A program made the position numbers and the translations under genes. The notes beneath the pieces were generated by a model. That model was not told the origin of the DNA, did not search any database, and saw only the letters and a list, made by a program, of their open reading frames with translations. Shown one piece after another: positions 25,131 through 36,500 of a stretch of 64,000 nt of DNA. Numbering within the stretch: position 1 is the first letter of the stretch; every line of letters starts with the position of its first letter. This DNA comes from Hyparrhenia diplandra. Taxonomy: Eukaryota > Streptophyta > Magnoliopsida > Poales > Poaceae. The stretch is from the NCBI GenBank assembly GCA_015847255.1, contig JADLZK010013206.1:124001-188000 (forward strand), read 5' to 3'.

Positions 25131-26691
25131 TACTGTACTGCTTGCTGCATGTTCCCAAATTTATCCTAGTCGATAACTGTATCAGACTATTGGGGGCTTG
25201 TTATTAGAGAAGTGATTGAGGTTGCTGATAATCTCTTAGCAGGATACCGTTGCATCTTCAACAATACTAGATATTAGTTCCAATATATATCCATTGTATG
25301 TGTGATCTTTATATTTATAGGACTTCATTTTTTTATTAGAAGATCAAATACAAGGCTGAAGAGTACCTTGTAGTTCATTTTTGACGAGTGAGTGTCAATG
25401 TGATCTGTAAATAGGTTGAGTTTGTCGAACTAATCCTACCATGGCGAAAGCTATGTTTGCATGTCTTACTTGTGGTGTGTAGGTGTAGAGCTTGGAGGTG
25501 GGGGTCGACGTCGAGGTGAAGGTGAAGTAGGGGCGTGTTGTGCCGACGGACCAGGAGTGGTGAAGGGCGGATGTGACGCTTTGAACCGAGGGACGCGCCC
25601 GGGTGACTAGCCGCGTGGCCGACACTTGAGGTCATCGACAAGTGCAAGTGTACATGGAGTGATCGTGTCAATCGGGTCAAGGCGGTGGGCGTGCAAGTCG
25701 AGTTGGAGGCTTTGGAAGACTTGGTGGTGGGCGGTCGAGGGGCGGCAGACGCCGGCGTATCAAGTTGCGGGGATGCGTGCTCTACTTTCGCGGATCATTT
25801 GGTGGTTTGGGACTCAAAACCATCGACTTACGGTTTCGCTGGTTTGAGCCACAAAACCGGCGGAGGTTCCAAGGCGGAAGTGCGTATGCGTGACGACATC
25901 GGAGAGTTCGCGTTGGAGCCGGCTACCTCATGAGAAGGCGTGGTGGCCGTCGGATAAAGATTACCCCGAGTTGGACCATATCGCCCCTAGCTATTTAGTT
26001 TGACTCTAATTAGGCTTAGGGGCAAAAAAGGAAAATGTGTAATAGACCATATAAATAAGAGATGGCAGCCCCCTCCCACCATCTCGCCTCTTGAAACTGT
26101 ATTTTACCCTTCTAGGTTAGAGTTTGAGAGGTCCATGAAATTTTGAATTTTGTGTAAAGAATTACGAGGTCACAATGTTCTTCTTTTCCCCTTATTTCTG
26201 CCCATGGCTATGATATGAAATTTCTGGGTTTTAAGTTCGTTCGAGCCATGATTCTTACGAGATAACTCACCAACACTACGAGGCGGATTTTGGGTGCGAG
26301 ATGTGTTGTTGTTTTGCAACGAGATAACGTATTTTAAAGAAGTAAACGCCTATGATCCGAAAGTGAAAGAAGAAGGTGCGAATCGATGCAAGCGGTGGTG
26401 AGGTATGATAACAATTTTGTAGAGAGTTGTCTCTTCAATATTTGGTCGTTGTCAAATAAGCGGTTTCATAGAGTTGTGCGAGGTGTGTTGTAACAACTTC
26501 CGAACGAGGGGGTGGATGGGTGTGTAACAACTTCCGCCTACTAAATACATGAACTTCTAGCAAATATCTCACATAAATGTAACAACTTTCAGCAATAGTT
26601 ATAGCATCATTGCAACTAGGTAAAAGACATTGGCACAACACAAATATAGTATCTAGATCAAGTTAATAGATTTAGTATTCTAGCAACTATC
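25131..26691. other. Unassigned repeat-like region, possibly part of an LTR
   Basis: No gene recognised. At about 26040-26130 a TATAAATAAGAGATGG motif is followed by a C-rich leader (CCCCCTCCCACCATCTCGCC), the layout of a retrotransposon LTR promoter and R region, but no TG/CA ends or target duplication could be fixed. A GC-rich patch at 25480-25930 has ORFs with no likeness I recognise. Confidence 0.3.
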
Positions 26692-26923
26692 ACAAATTAA
26701 ATAGTGGTACTAGGCCACTAACACACCTGCCATCAGGGCTTCCAGCCTTCCCACTTCCTAAGTTCAACCCTCCAATTCCAATAGTTGCCTCACATACTAA
26801 ATATTACAACAAATTAATAGTAGCACTAGGCCACTAGCACACCTGCCATCCAGGCTCCCAGCCTCCCACTTCCCAAGTTCAGCCCTCCAGCTCCAACAGT
26901 TGCAGCACATACTAAATATTACA
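26692..26923. repeat. Tandem duplication of about 116 bp
   Basis: Unit 1 (26692-26808) and unit 2 (26809-26923) both run ACAAATTAA...TAGGCCACTA, ACACCTGCCATC, CCAGCCT, AAGTTCA, TTGC and CACATACTAAATATTACA, with about ten differences. Confidence 0.85.
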
Positions 26924-27339
26924 GATTAGTGGTGTTACAAGTTCACAAATGCAATTAACAGATTAGGCATCAGAAGGAAGCACATGCACTTCATCCAATT
27001 CTTGAATCTTGTGTCTTGTTTTTGTGTCCAAAAGGGCTCCATGAGGACATCTCATGGCAACTTCATGTGTCCTCACTCCTCAGATTGTAAGTTTCTACAA
27101 TAGGATAAATATAAACTTAGTTATCTATTATCGGACTTGGCTAAGGAGCTGAAAATAAATACATTTCAGTTATAGTAAACCACCTGAAGCCCCTCTTATA
27201 TGTCTTGAAGACATGACCAAAAGGTTGCAGGCTTCTTCAATTTCTCATCAACTACAAATCAAAAGTGACCAAATGAGTGGTTTTGCATGAATAATAGTTA
27301 ATATTTGAAGAAATGAACAACAAGCTAATAGACATAGGA

Positions 27340-28075
27340 GCGATGTTAAATATACATTTATACTTGTTCTCACCCAATCTTGAGAGCACATTAGGGCCTC
27401 AAGCATCATGCTAGTGAGTCTCTTTGCGATGCTCACTTAAAACCCTACCACCAGTGCTAAAAGCAGATTCTGGAAGCAACTGTTGTAATAGGAATGACAA
27501 ATATGTCCCTAGCAATCTTTCTCAAAGTTAGAAATCGAGTTCCAGCCACCTTCCACCAATCTAAAACTTTGAAATTGTTAGTATACTCCAATAGCTCTTC
27601 ATCCGGTAGCGATCTAACTTCGGTCTTGAATCTCATAGTTGTTGGCCTTCTACTAGCAACACGAGCCATCATGGAAGATAAGAAATCATCATTGTTTTAT
27701 GTTGCAGGTGGTGCTGAAACACTAGTTTCCACATCATCTTCCACACGGTACTCAAGCATCAAATCAGCCAACAAATTCTTCACCTCAGAACTCTGTCCTC
27801 ACACTCACTACGAGTTGTCCCAAGCAAATCCTCAAAACAAATCAGCAACGTTGTGGTTTTAAATCTAGGATCAAGAATAGTTGTAATGCCTATGAAACCT
27901 TGAATATCAGTCCAATACTTGTCAAATTTGGCTACCATATTGGCTGACATGCCTTCCACTAAAGGGTTTCCACAAGTTGACCACTCCCTAATCTCCTTTA
28001 TAACCTTAGCAATTGTAGTGAAATAGATGTTAGCTGTTACATAATCTATTCGAGAGAAAACAATTTAGTGATGTC
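27340..28075 (-). pseudogene. hAT transposase C-terminal remnant
   Basis: Read on the minus strand in broken frames. First come the plant hAT linker words STCGNPLVEGMSANM, AKFDKYWTDIQG and TTILDPRFK (about 28000-27860). Next is the dimerisation domain with LDWWKVAGTRF and RKIARDIFVIPITTVAS (about 27560-27460), and then EALMCSQDWVR (about 27385). These match the RICESLEEPER-type hAT family in order and spacing. Frameshifts and stops between blocks show it is dead. The BED zinc finger end is absent. Confidence 0.82.
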
Positions 28076-28279
28076 ATTGAACAATTTAAGCGCTCGCATG
28101 GAGTGGAGGCGGACTGGATTTGGAGTGGCGAGCCGGATTCAATGCCGGCGCGGTCGCCGGGGCCGCGATCCGCCAGCGCCCGCGGACGGCCTCGTCTTGG
28201 CGGTGGTGGCTCAGGGAGTGACGAGTGAGGATTAGGGTCCCAGGAGAGAGCGAGGAACGTATATATACTATACTATGTG

Positions 28280-28560
28280 CTTATCTGGGCCAATTTTCTC
28301 GGGCCATATGTTTAGCGGGCTGAAATTGCAGAGGCCAAGATACCTTTGTGCGGGTATTTTTACCCGTGGGTACGCTGGTATGAATACTACTCTTCCACGC
28401 CCGTACCGCCATACCCATTTGGATACCAGATTTTACCCAATAATGTATCCATGGATACCAAATGTGTTCCATACCCGCCTCTTTATCGGGTAAAACCCAT
28501 CGAAGTTTTTCGGGTTTCGGTACCCGTTGACATTTTGAGCTGTGCCCCCCCCCCCCCGGC
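28280..28560. mobile_element. Probable hAT terminal region
   Basis: Rich in TACCCG/CGGGTA words (GGGTATTTTTACCCG, GGTACCCGTTGACATTTTGAG) and ending in a C tract (CTGTGCCCCCCC). This is the look of hAT subterminal ends, and it lies upstream of the minus-strand transposase remnant, so it may be that element's 5' end. Boundaries not proven. Confidence 0.4.
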
Positions 28561-29229
28561 ACCCACCATGTTGAGCATATTCATTAAAAAGCTATATAAA
28601 CATTTGAATTTTTAGAACAAAAATATTAATTTCACCCCTTTTTCATTAAAAATACTATTTTTTGTTAGAAATAGTGTAAATTTTATTCATAAGTGGTTGA
28701 AACATATAATTATATATGTCTTTTTATGACACTAAAATGTATGATTATATTTGCCTGCCCCTCTTAATCAAATTAGCCGGTTCTGTCTCCGTTTGAAGGT
28801 GCAAGGGAGACAACAGTAGAGCTACACCGCCGTATGCTCCCTTTGCCCTTAGATGCTAGTCCTTTTCTATCTGCTCCATGTGTCGTGAGCATCACTTGGC
28901 CGCACGACTGTTCGTCAAGGGTAGGTGTGGAGCCCCGCCTATGGCTTCATTTATATGCATAGTACTCGTTGGTTCTATTGAAAGTGTCGTTTTAGACTCT
29001 ATGCTATACTACTCATCTTATTTAAAAAATTTATATAAATATTATTTATTTTATTATTAAAAAATATTTCAATAGTTATTTATTTATTTTATTATTTATA
29101 AAAATAAATAAAATAAATGGTCAAACACAATAGTCAAAAGTTAAAAATGACATTTTTAATGGGACAGAGAGTACCCTACTATTAATTACTGCAGCAGTAG
29201 GGGCAGCTTCCTTGCTTGGAAATTTCTCG
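28561..29229. other. AT-rich region without genes
   Basis: A/T-dominated sequence with runs such as ATTTATTTATTTTATTATTTATAAAAATAAA folded as weak inverted repeats near 29020-29120. Possibly a decayed MITE; nothing coding. Confidence 0.35.
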
Positions 29230-29289
29230 CAAAGAGGATGTTGGGTTGGGTTGGTTACCCCAGCCCGAGCTGGACACTCTGGAGGCACC

Positions 29290-29402
29290 CCCTCGAGGTC
29301 CCCGAGTTGAATCGGTGGGGAGCGAATTTCAGCCGAGCCATTATTAAAAACCAAAAATATAAGGGTGAGGGTTTCCCTTCCTGACTTCGGTAAAAAAAAA
29401 AA
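29290..29402 (+). repeat. 5'-truncated copy of a tRNA-derived SINE
   Basis: Shares GGAGCGAATTT, ATTATTAAAAA and the end GGGTTTCCCTTNCTGACTTCGGT followed by an A tract with the complete SINE at 48181-48350. The A and B promoter boxes are lost or decayed. Confidence 0.65.
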
Positions 29403-32400
29403 CAATGATTTGATATTCCAAGTCACGTGCTGTCCTTTCAAGTAATAGTTTTTGGAGTGATTAAGCATTCGATTGTTTGATTAGTTCGTTGTCGAGCTTG
29501 TGCGGGTGCTCTTGTTAGTTTTTCTTGGCCTCTATTCAATTTCCAGCACCTCGCCTGTGTTCCCGGTATGCAGATCCACCACGCGAGCTTGTCTCTCTTT
29601 TTCTGGTTCGTTCTCAGAGCGGTGACAAGCAGCCCCAGCTTTCCCTTTGTTCTGCCGTGTTTTGCCGTGCGTTCGCAGATCAGCAGGTCACAGGACTGTT
29701 CACCGGTGCAGGGCGGTGCACCGCCCCTGTTAGGCGGTGACCAGGCAGTTCAGCCTTCTGTGTCCATCCCACGGTCACAGCATGGACATCACGGTGTTTG
29801 ATTCGCGTGTTTGTGGTGAATCTTTGGACAGCGGCCTACATATTTCCAAAAAATATATTTTGAAATTTTTGAAAAGGAGTGTTTTGGCAAGACAAAAGAG
29901 AGCTCATAATGGCTCCATGAGCTGTGCCAAATATGGCACGAAACATTTGTACGATGTCCACTTTTTTTTTTTGATTTTGAAATAGCAGGAAGAACCGGAG
30001 GCTCCTACTGTAAATTGAATTAAATAAAAACGTTACAATACAAAGCTAGCAAAAGCAAAACATCAAAAAAAGAAATCCAGAGAAGCAGTAGACTAATTAG
30101 GGAACTCAGAAGAGGGAAAGAAAGCCCAAGGAGTTATCTACTACACCTATATGGAAAACCCTCCACTTGGAAATTTCTCTCGACATGTAGATCCCTTCTC
30201 TCTCCTCTTGACTGTTACGGATGAAGCACTCGGCGGCCTCCTGGACCACCTCTGGAACACAATCCGTCGCCACAAACCATCCACTTAAATTAACCTGCAT
30301 GCATGATGTCTAATCGTATATACTCTTCCTCTTCTCCATTCAAATTAACCTGCATGCACGATGTCTGATCGTACCCACTTATGTCTGATCGTACCCACTT
30401 ACCTCTTATCATGCATGAAGAAATAACTGTCATCATCTATCTCTTCCTCTCCCACCATCAACGCTTGGAAATACATCATGTATACCCCACTAGCTAATTC
30501 TCTCAACATGTCTGCTAGCCACCTCATCATCCCACTAACAGCTCCACTGGCTAATTCTTTCAAGATGCAAACTATCCACCTCATCATTCCACTAATAGTC
30601 GCATTTATGGTTAACTAACATTTGCAATTATAATCTACATGCAAGTAAGACACATCATCCACTAGCATTATACCATGTCATCCACTAACATTAACTTATA
30701 ATTATTTATCCCTTTATATAAATAATCTTATTCCAAACCATCAACCATTTTTGTGGTAGCGCATGGGGTATTGCTTTCTTGATCCTTGAGCTTTAAGGTT
30801 TTTTGTGTTGGAAATTCTCATTAAATAACTCACATGTTTATATTTTTCTTTCCATCATCAAATGATCAACTCATATGTTTATATCTTTCTTTCCATCATC
30901 AAATGATCACTAAAAACTAACCTTAAATTCCCACGGCAACGCGTCTAGATTTTCTTGAAGTTACATATATTATTAGAAGACAAACACCGAAGGTATGTTG
31001 GATCATTAGCAGGTTAGTACTTTCTCAAATCTATTCTTACCGCAAACTGATAATTTTTTTGTGTTGTACATTAAGTTCCAAAAAATTACCCTCCACAAAT
31101 TAGTGACTTATGTTTTCTTTGAAGTTGAAGATCCAAGATTAAGACGATGTCTTTTCTTTAGTTCATTATTAAATTATTTTAAATTACCCTCTACAAATTT
31201 ACTTTTGCATACCACAGAACATGAGGAGGTTCAAGAGTTGACCTTCCGTGCAATGTACTATCTCTACTTCAGTGAAGACCTGAAATTGTTTGGCGCGGGC
31301 ACATCATGCATTCCGAAACAGACTGTTGATCCGAATATTTTTTTATGCACCATGATCGGAATATTTTGGATCACGATCTGAATATTAAAATTTGGTAAAC
31401 GCGCAAGGATCATGATCAGAATAATTTGGATCACGATCTGAATATTTATGGATAGCCTCTACCTGGACGCCTCCTATTATTTCAGGCCCTGGTGCCCAAT
31501 ATCATGTCTTTCTTTCACGTTACTCGATCAGATGGCAGATACGCAGATGTGAACGATACTGATCATGATCCGATCGATTTTTTTTTTAAACATATGGATC
31601 ACAATCCAAATATTTTTGTGAACTAGGTTCTATCATTGTAATTTACTAGTTACTAATATACTAGTCCATCAACCCGTGCTCGCACGGGGTTGAAAGTTAT
31701 GAGACACTAACTAATAGAAATCACCTGTATTAAATAGGTTTATCTTCACGTATTATTCTAAAATAATATGTACCTTCATCCGTATTCATATATAGTTGTT
31801 TTTCTTTTTTTGTAGAACCGTTACCAATATATATTTACCTAAAGCATTTGCTAAACTCTTATGGTTTTAGCTGTAGCTTATTTTGACGACATGAAACTAA
31901 ATTATGATTTTTTCCCATAGTTTTTTTGCTCATTAATTGCTTAGATATAGAGGCCATTGTTTACCATATAATGGTTATAAATATTCATATGATATAATGT
32001 TTCAATCAAAATGTTTAAATGTTTTTCAAGACAATGGCTTACAAAATTTATTATTATGAGTAGTAAAAAGCTTAAAATGTGTGTCTCTACTATGTGATAC
32101 GCTAATTAAGGATATTTTACCACACAAAATTATCTTTTCGTAATAGCTTATATAGTATATATATGTAGCTTGGAGAGATTTATGTTGTCTTTTTTCCAAT
32201 GGTTTCACAAATTATGTAGGTATATATTACTTTACATTATGTTTCATAATACCATGTATTGGTATTTTCAATACAAACCTAGGAGCCAAAGCATTATCTT
32301 TCATGGCAAAAGAGATGGATAATTTATTAAAAAAATTATTGAATTGGTTTAGTTATCTTTCTTAATTAATGTTTGAAATTTTCCATACAAGCTTTATTGA

Positions 32401-32640
32401 TAACTCCATAAATGATGGGTCCATTAATTTTTCTGATCATTAGCATATAAACTCGAAGTATCCCACATTATACTATTAAAGTGAACAAAAGTTTATACCT
32501 AATTGTAGTAAGGATCATGTCTAAACTTATTTGTATGAATTAATCCGAGGACACTAAAAATTACATCGAGAATTTTACCTAATGGCGAATAAGGAGAATA
32601 TCTTGTACCCAGTGGACAAATTAAAATGTAACTATAAGAT
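29403..32640. other. Intergenic region with small tandem repeats, no gene
   Basis: Short direct repeats occur at about 30290-30400 (AATTAACCTGCATGCA and ATGTCTGATCGTACCCACTT, the latter twice in tandem) and about 30480-30600 (CCACCTCATCAT with GCTAATTCT, twice). GATCATGATCC-like words recur at 31330-31620. A CCCGTGCTCGCACGGG hairpin lies at about 31674-31690; such hairpins occur near ends of several grass transposons. AT-rich from 31700 on. Confidence 0.4.
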
Positions 32641-32793
32641 GTAGCAAGATTGTCATACCTTAATGTGCAGTGAACACCTTTTCCTGTCCCTTCACACTTG
32701 TTTTCCCCTTTATCATGTCGGGTGGTTCAGGGTCCGTGTTTCTTGTCTCGCACGGAGTTTATATTTTTGTGCGCCTTGTATATGGCTCTTCCT
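32641..32793 (-). pseudogene. Continuation of minus-strand gypsy pol (protease-RT linker), left of the solo LTR
   Basis: If the solo LTR and one target copy are removed, the minus-strand protease frame ending QKEAINI at 40253 runs on without a break into GRAIYKAHKNINSV, as in gypsy pol after the protease. It then continues, with a frame slip, to PPDMIKGKTSVKGQ. The sequence beyond 32640 no longer looks coding. Confidence 0.55.
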
Positions 32794-33526
32794 ATATTTG
32801 TTGACACAAAAAGTGCCTCTTGTGCCTCACACACGACAAGCGGATTAGCTAGCTTTACTCATTTGCCCGAAAGTGTCTTGTGCCCGTGCGTGCCGATCAA
32901 TTTGACTGTAAATTGACAAGGAGATAAACGTGAGATGCGGAATATGCCTGGTGTGACCAAGACAGTTTCGTATGTACGGCCCTAGAGCGATTATAATGAC
33001 ATATAGCTATGAAAGCTATCTGTCAACAGGTTTATGAATGCATTCGGTAAGCAAAGACATGAGAAAATAATAATTGCCGAATGAACATAAAGAAGACATG
33101 TTTGAACAAGTAAATCGATCACCAAAATGTGACATCATAAAGCTTATTGCATAGATCGAATCAGTTGACAACATGGTACATAAAGCAGGTAACTCATAAA
33201 TATAAATCTAATCTAAATAACACATGCATAGGTTTCACCCAACTAGTCTGCCGCACGTCTAGTCTTCCTAAACCCGTCTAATTTAAACCCTTGCAAGCTA
33301 ATCCACCGCATGATACGACTTGCTACAGATCTAAGCTAAACCACTTCCCATGACTAGATCAATCCACCGCATGATACAATCTAACCATGACAAGCTAAAA
33401 GCACGCATACATATAAATAGATCTATAAATACTCATTACTCGTTGAAGCGTATATGCATAGACAAGTAAAGTACACATGCAAGCCTAATCTAAAGTAAAG
33501 ACATGGATCTATTCCTATTAGTCCGC

Positions 33527-36500
33527 TGAAGATCTCTTGTTTGGTTTTGGCTAATTAGTGACACCTAAGAACTAATCTCTCGATGCTAAGTGTTTGATTA
33601 GATTGGAGATTGGTCGTGGGAGTTGGTGCATGGTGATCATGGAGGATGGATCGAGGTGATCCAAAAGATGATCAAGCATCCAATTCGGTGTGGTTTAGAG
33701 ATCAAAGGTCCCAAGGCAAAAGGTATAACTATAGGGCTTTTGATTTCACACCCAAGACACCATAGAGGGTGTGGGTGGTTATAGGATCGATAAGCCGTAC
33801 TATAAAGAGGAAAACTTATCGTACATATCGGTCCTCATGTGCCTTTAGGTTCAAAATTCATATGCATGCATTCTAACCTAAAAGAGCTAACTCCGCTTGT
33901 CGAAAATGTTTCAAAAATGCTAACACATGGTGTCGAGGTGTTCTTCGACGTGTCGGCAACAAGAAACAAGTGACGGAAGTCGGTTTGGAGCAAAGGCGAA
34001 GGAACGACGGCGAAACGATGATTTTTCGCAGCTCAGAAGTGACCGGGACGCTTGACCGAGGACGCGCAGAAAGTGACCGGACGCACCGGTCAGTGAGTCC
34101 GGTCAGAATTCCAGAAGTGACCGGAAGCTTGGCCGGACGCGCGACCGACCCGGTCGGCTAGGGGTGTCACGCCCCACTTTTTAATGGGTCGTTAATCACA
34201 CGTGTTTGCGCCGGGATCATGCCACAAACACGTCTATTAGTAACGAGATAATGGTAAGCGGAATTAATAGAAACCGAGCTATAGAGATATAGGATGGAAA
34301 GGGGCTTTACGATGGCGACGTAGGGTCACCAAGTCGGGTTACAATATCGAGTTGGCCAACCGAGAAGCGCCGGATTAACTATGACACGCCCGCACTCCAC
34401 AGGCAGACTTGTGCATGGATGAAATCTGGGCTTCAACGTCCTTCTCCTAAGCAAACACCTTACGAACTCCTACGATACGCTGGTCCTCTACCTTGTCGTC
34501 GATCTTACCTTCACATGTGCCGATATCTGTAAAAATAGAGGGGTGAGTACAAACGTACTCAGCAAGTCACAACCAGGGGGTTGTAATTATTAAGGGTTTG
34601 GGCCCTAGCAGAGTCTCTAAAACTGCTCTCGCTAGTTCCCGGGTTATCTCATATCATCGCTGTCATGGCACCACAGGTTAGTCATCATCAATATGTATAT
34701 CTAATCATAGATGTTCACGCCTAGCACTTGCCCATTCCAAGGACGTGGCTATTCGAATAGATTCAATTAACTGTACAGAGGTTGTACAAATTTCCCCACA
34801 CGATAGGCGTTGTCCACACCATAGCTAATGGTTCGACAGGCCCAACGAGATTCCGTACCCGCTTGGGTGCTACCCTAGGTATATTGGTATAATCCTCACC
34901 ATGACTTCTCAGGGGTTGGAAGGATGACGCATCATCCTAGACACTACGGTGATACCAAATCACCCACGGCTTTACAGGTAATACCTTATTACCCAACCTA
35001 TACTGTCGACACAAAACCCAATCATTAATCATCAATATGTGCACCTAGCACTGCGCCACTGCGCCCAAACACTTACGTGGAAGATCACTCAGCATCCACG
35101 CCAACCGGACCATGGGGCCACTCTCCCCATGTCTGCTCCCAATAGGTCGTTCGCCTACTCCGGCCACCTTGGCTCTAGATTATACCTCAACCCAACGGGG
35201 TGTGAAATCAAGCCGCCCCATCCCGGCGTGTGGCTGTACGTAATATTACACTAGGTAGAAGGTCTATGAACCGGTCCTTAGGGGAGGCGAGTATCTCTCC
35301 GCAGGAACCCCTCGCGGCGATTCCCGACGTGGTATTTAGGCTCTACCAGACTACCACTACTCACCTCTTTTGTTGGTTAGGGTTCATTAGGCGATCTCAT
35401 GTTTCTCTTGCTTACAACGTATGAGCGTAGATAACGTGGATGATTACGTCATCCGGCTTAGCTCCCTAGCTACGTTATCAGGCTCATACCACTATTTACT
35501 AATCCGATTATCATATCATTATTATCATTATATCATCATATTAATTAAGGTCATGATTAGGGGGGGTAAGGACTTGCCAGGAGGTTCTTACAAATCGGCA
35601 CGGCGTCGAACGTCTCCTAGCGTACTTCGGACGGAAGCTCCTAAACGGTCGTCGAAAACTACTGGCGACTGGCGGTAAACCCTAGCTCGGACTATAGCAC
35701 ACAAGGCAAACATAGAACATTATGGTGGCAATGGGTTAGATGCATAGAGCTAGATTTTTGATGAATTATGGAAGTCGTTTCACGCGAAACGGAGTTAGTA
35801 TGCATGAGATATAGACTTTATAATATTAATCCCTAATTAAATCATTAGGGTAATATTATAATATAATTTTATCATGTAATAGTATCGAACTAATTACATG
35901 ATAAAATTCTATAATTCAAATAATGAATTTACAAATTTTTCGGGAATTTTTTCGACGTGGGAATGTATACTTATAATCTTACGTGGTACAAACCTCGTGC
36001 ACTTAGCATTTACACTTGTGCACACAAAGATCGTATGTGTCCCCTAGTGTCACCGACAGTGGGCCCGTTGTCAGCCCACGTGGCACTTAAGCGACGTGGA
36101 TGGTGGAGGACGGCGGGGAGACGAACGTGGCACTTGTAGCCGCCCCGTTGGTCCTCCGTTGACGCCGTTACGGGCGGTGACGACGCCCGGGTCGCCCCCG
36201 CCCTCCACGTCGGGACGGCGGTGCACCGCCGGGGGGGCGCCCGAATCGGCCGGGCTAGGCCCGTTTCTCGCCGTAGGACTGCCTCGGGATCGCCTCGCCT
36301 CCATGGTCACGCTGGTCGGCACCACGGGGCGGCGGAGCAAGTCGTCTCCCACAACGACGGCGGCTCGGGCGGCAGACGGCGGTGGCGCCGCTCCGTCGCA
36401 TCGCTAGGCTACGCAATAGGAATGACCAAAGAGGGAAATGAAAGAGGATGGTTTGGCGACACATACCACACCGCCAATTTGAGGTCAAGGCGGCTTCATC

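Noticed and set aside
31670..31690. Helitron end suggested by the CCCGTGCTCGCACGGG hairpin
   Set aside because: No CTRR terminus at a suitable distance or paired 5' TC end could be found; the hairpin occurs in many grass repeats.
33527..33560. LTR start at 33538 (TGTTTGG)
   Set aside because: The 5 bases before 33538 do not match the right flank, whereas starting at 33527 gives a perfect TCCGC duplication.
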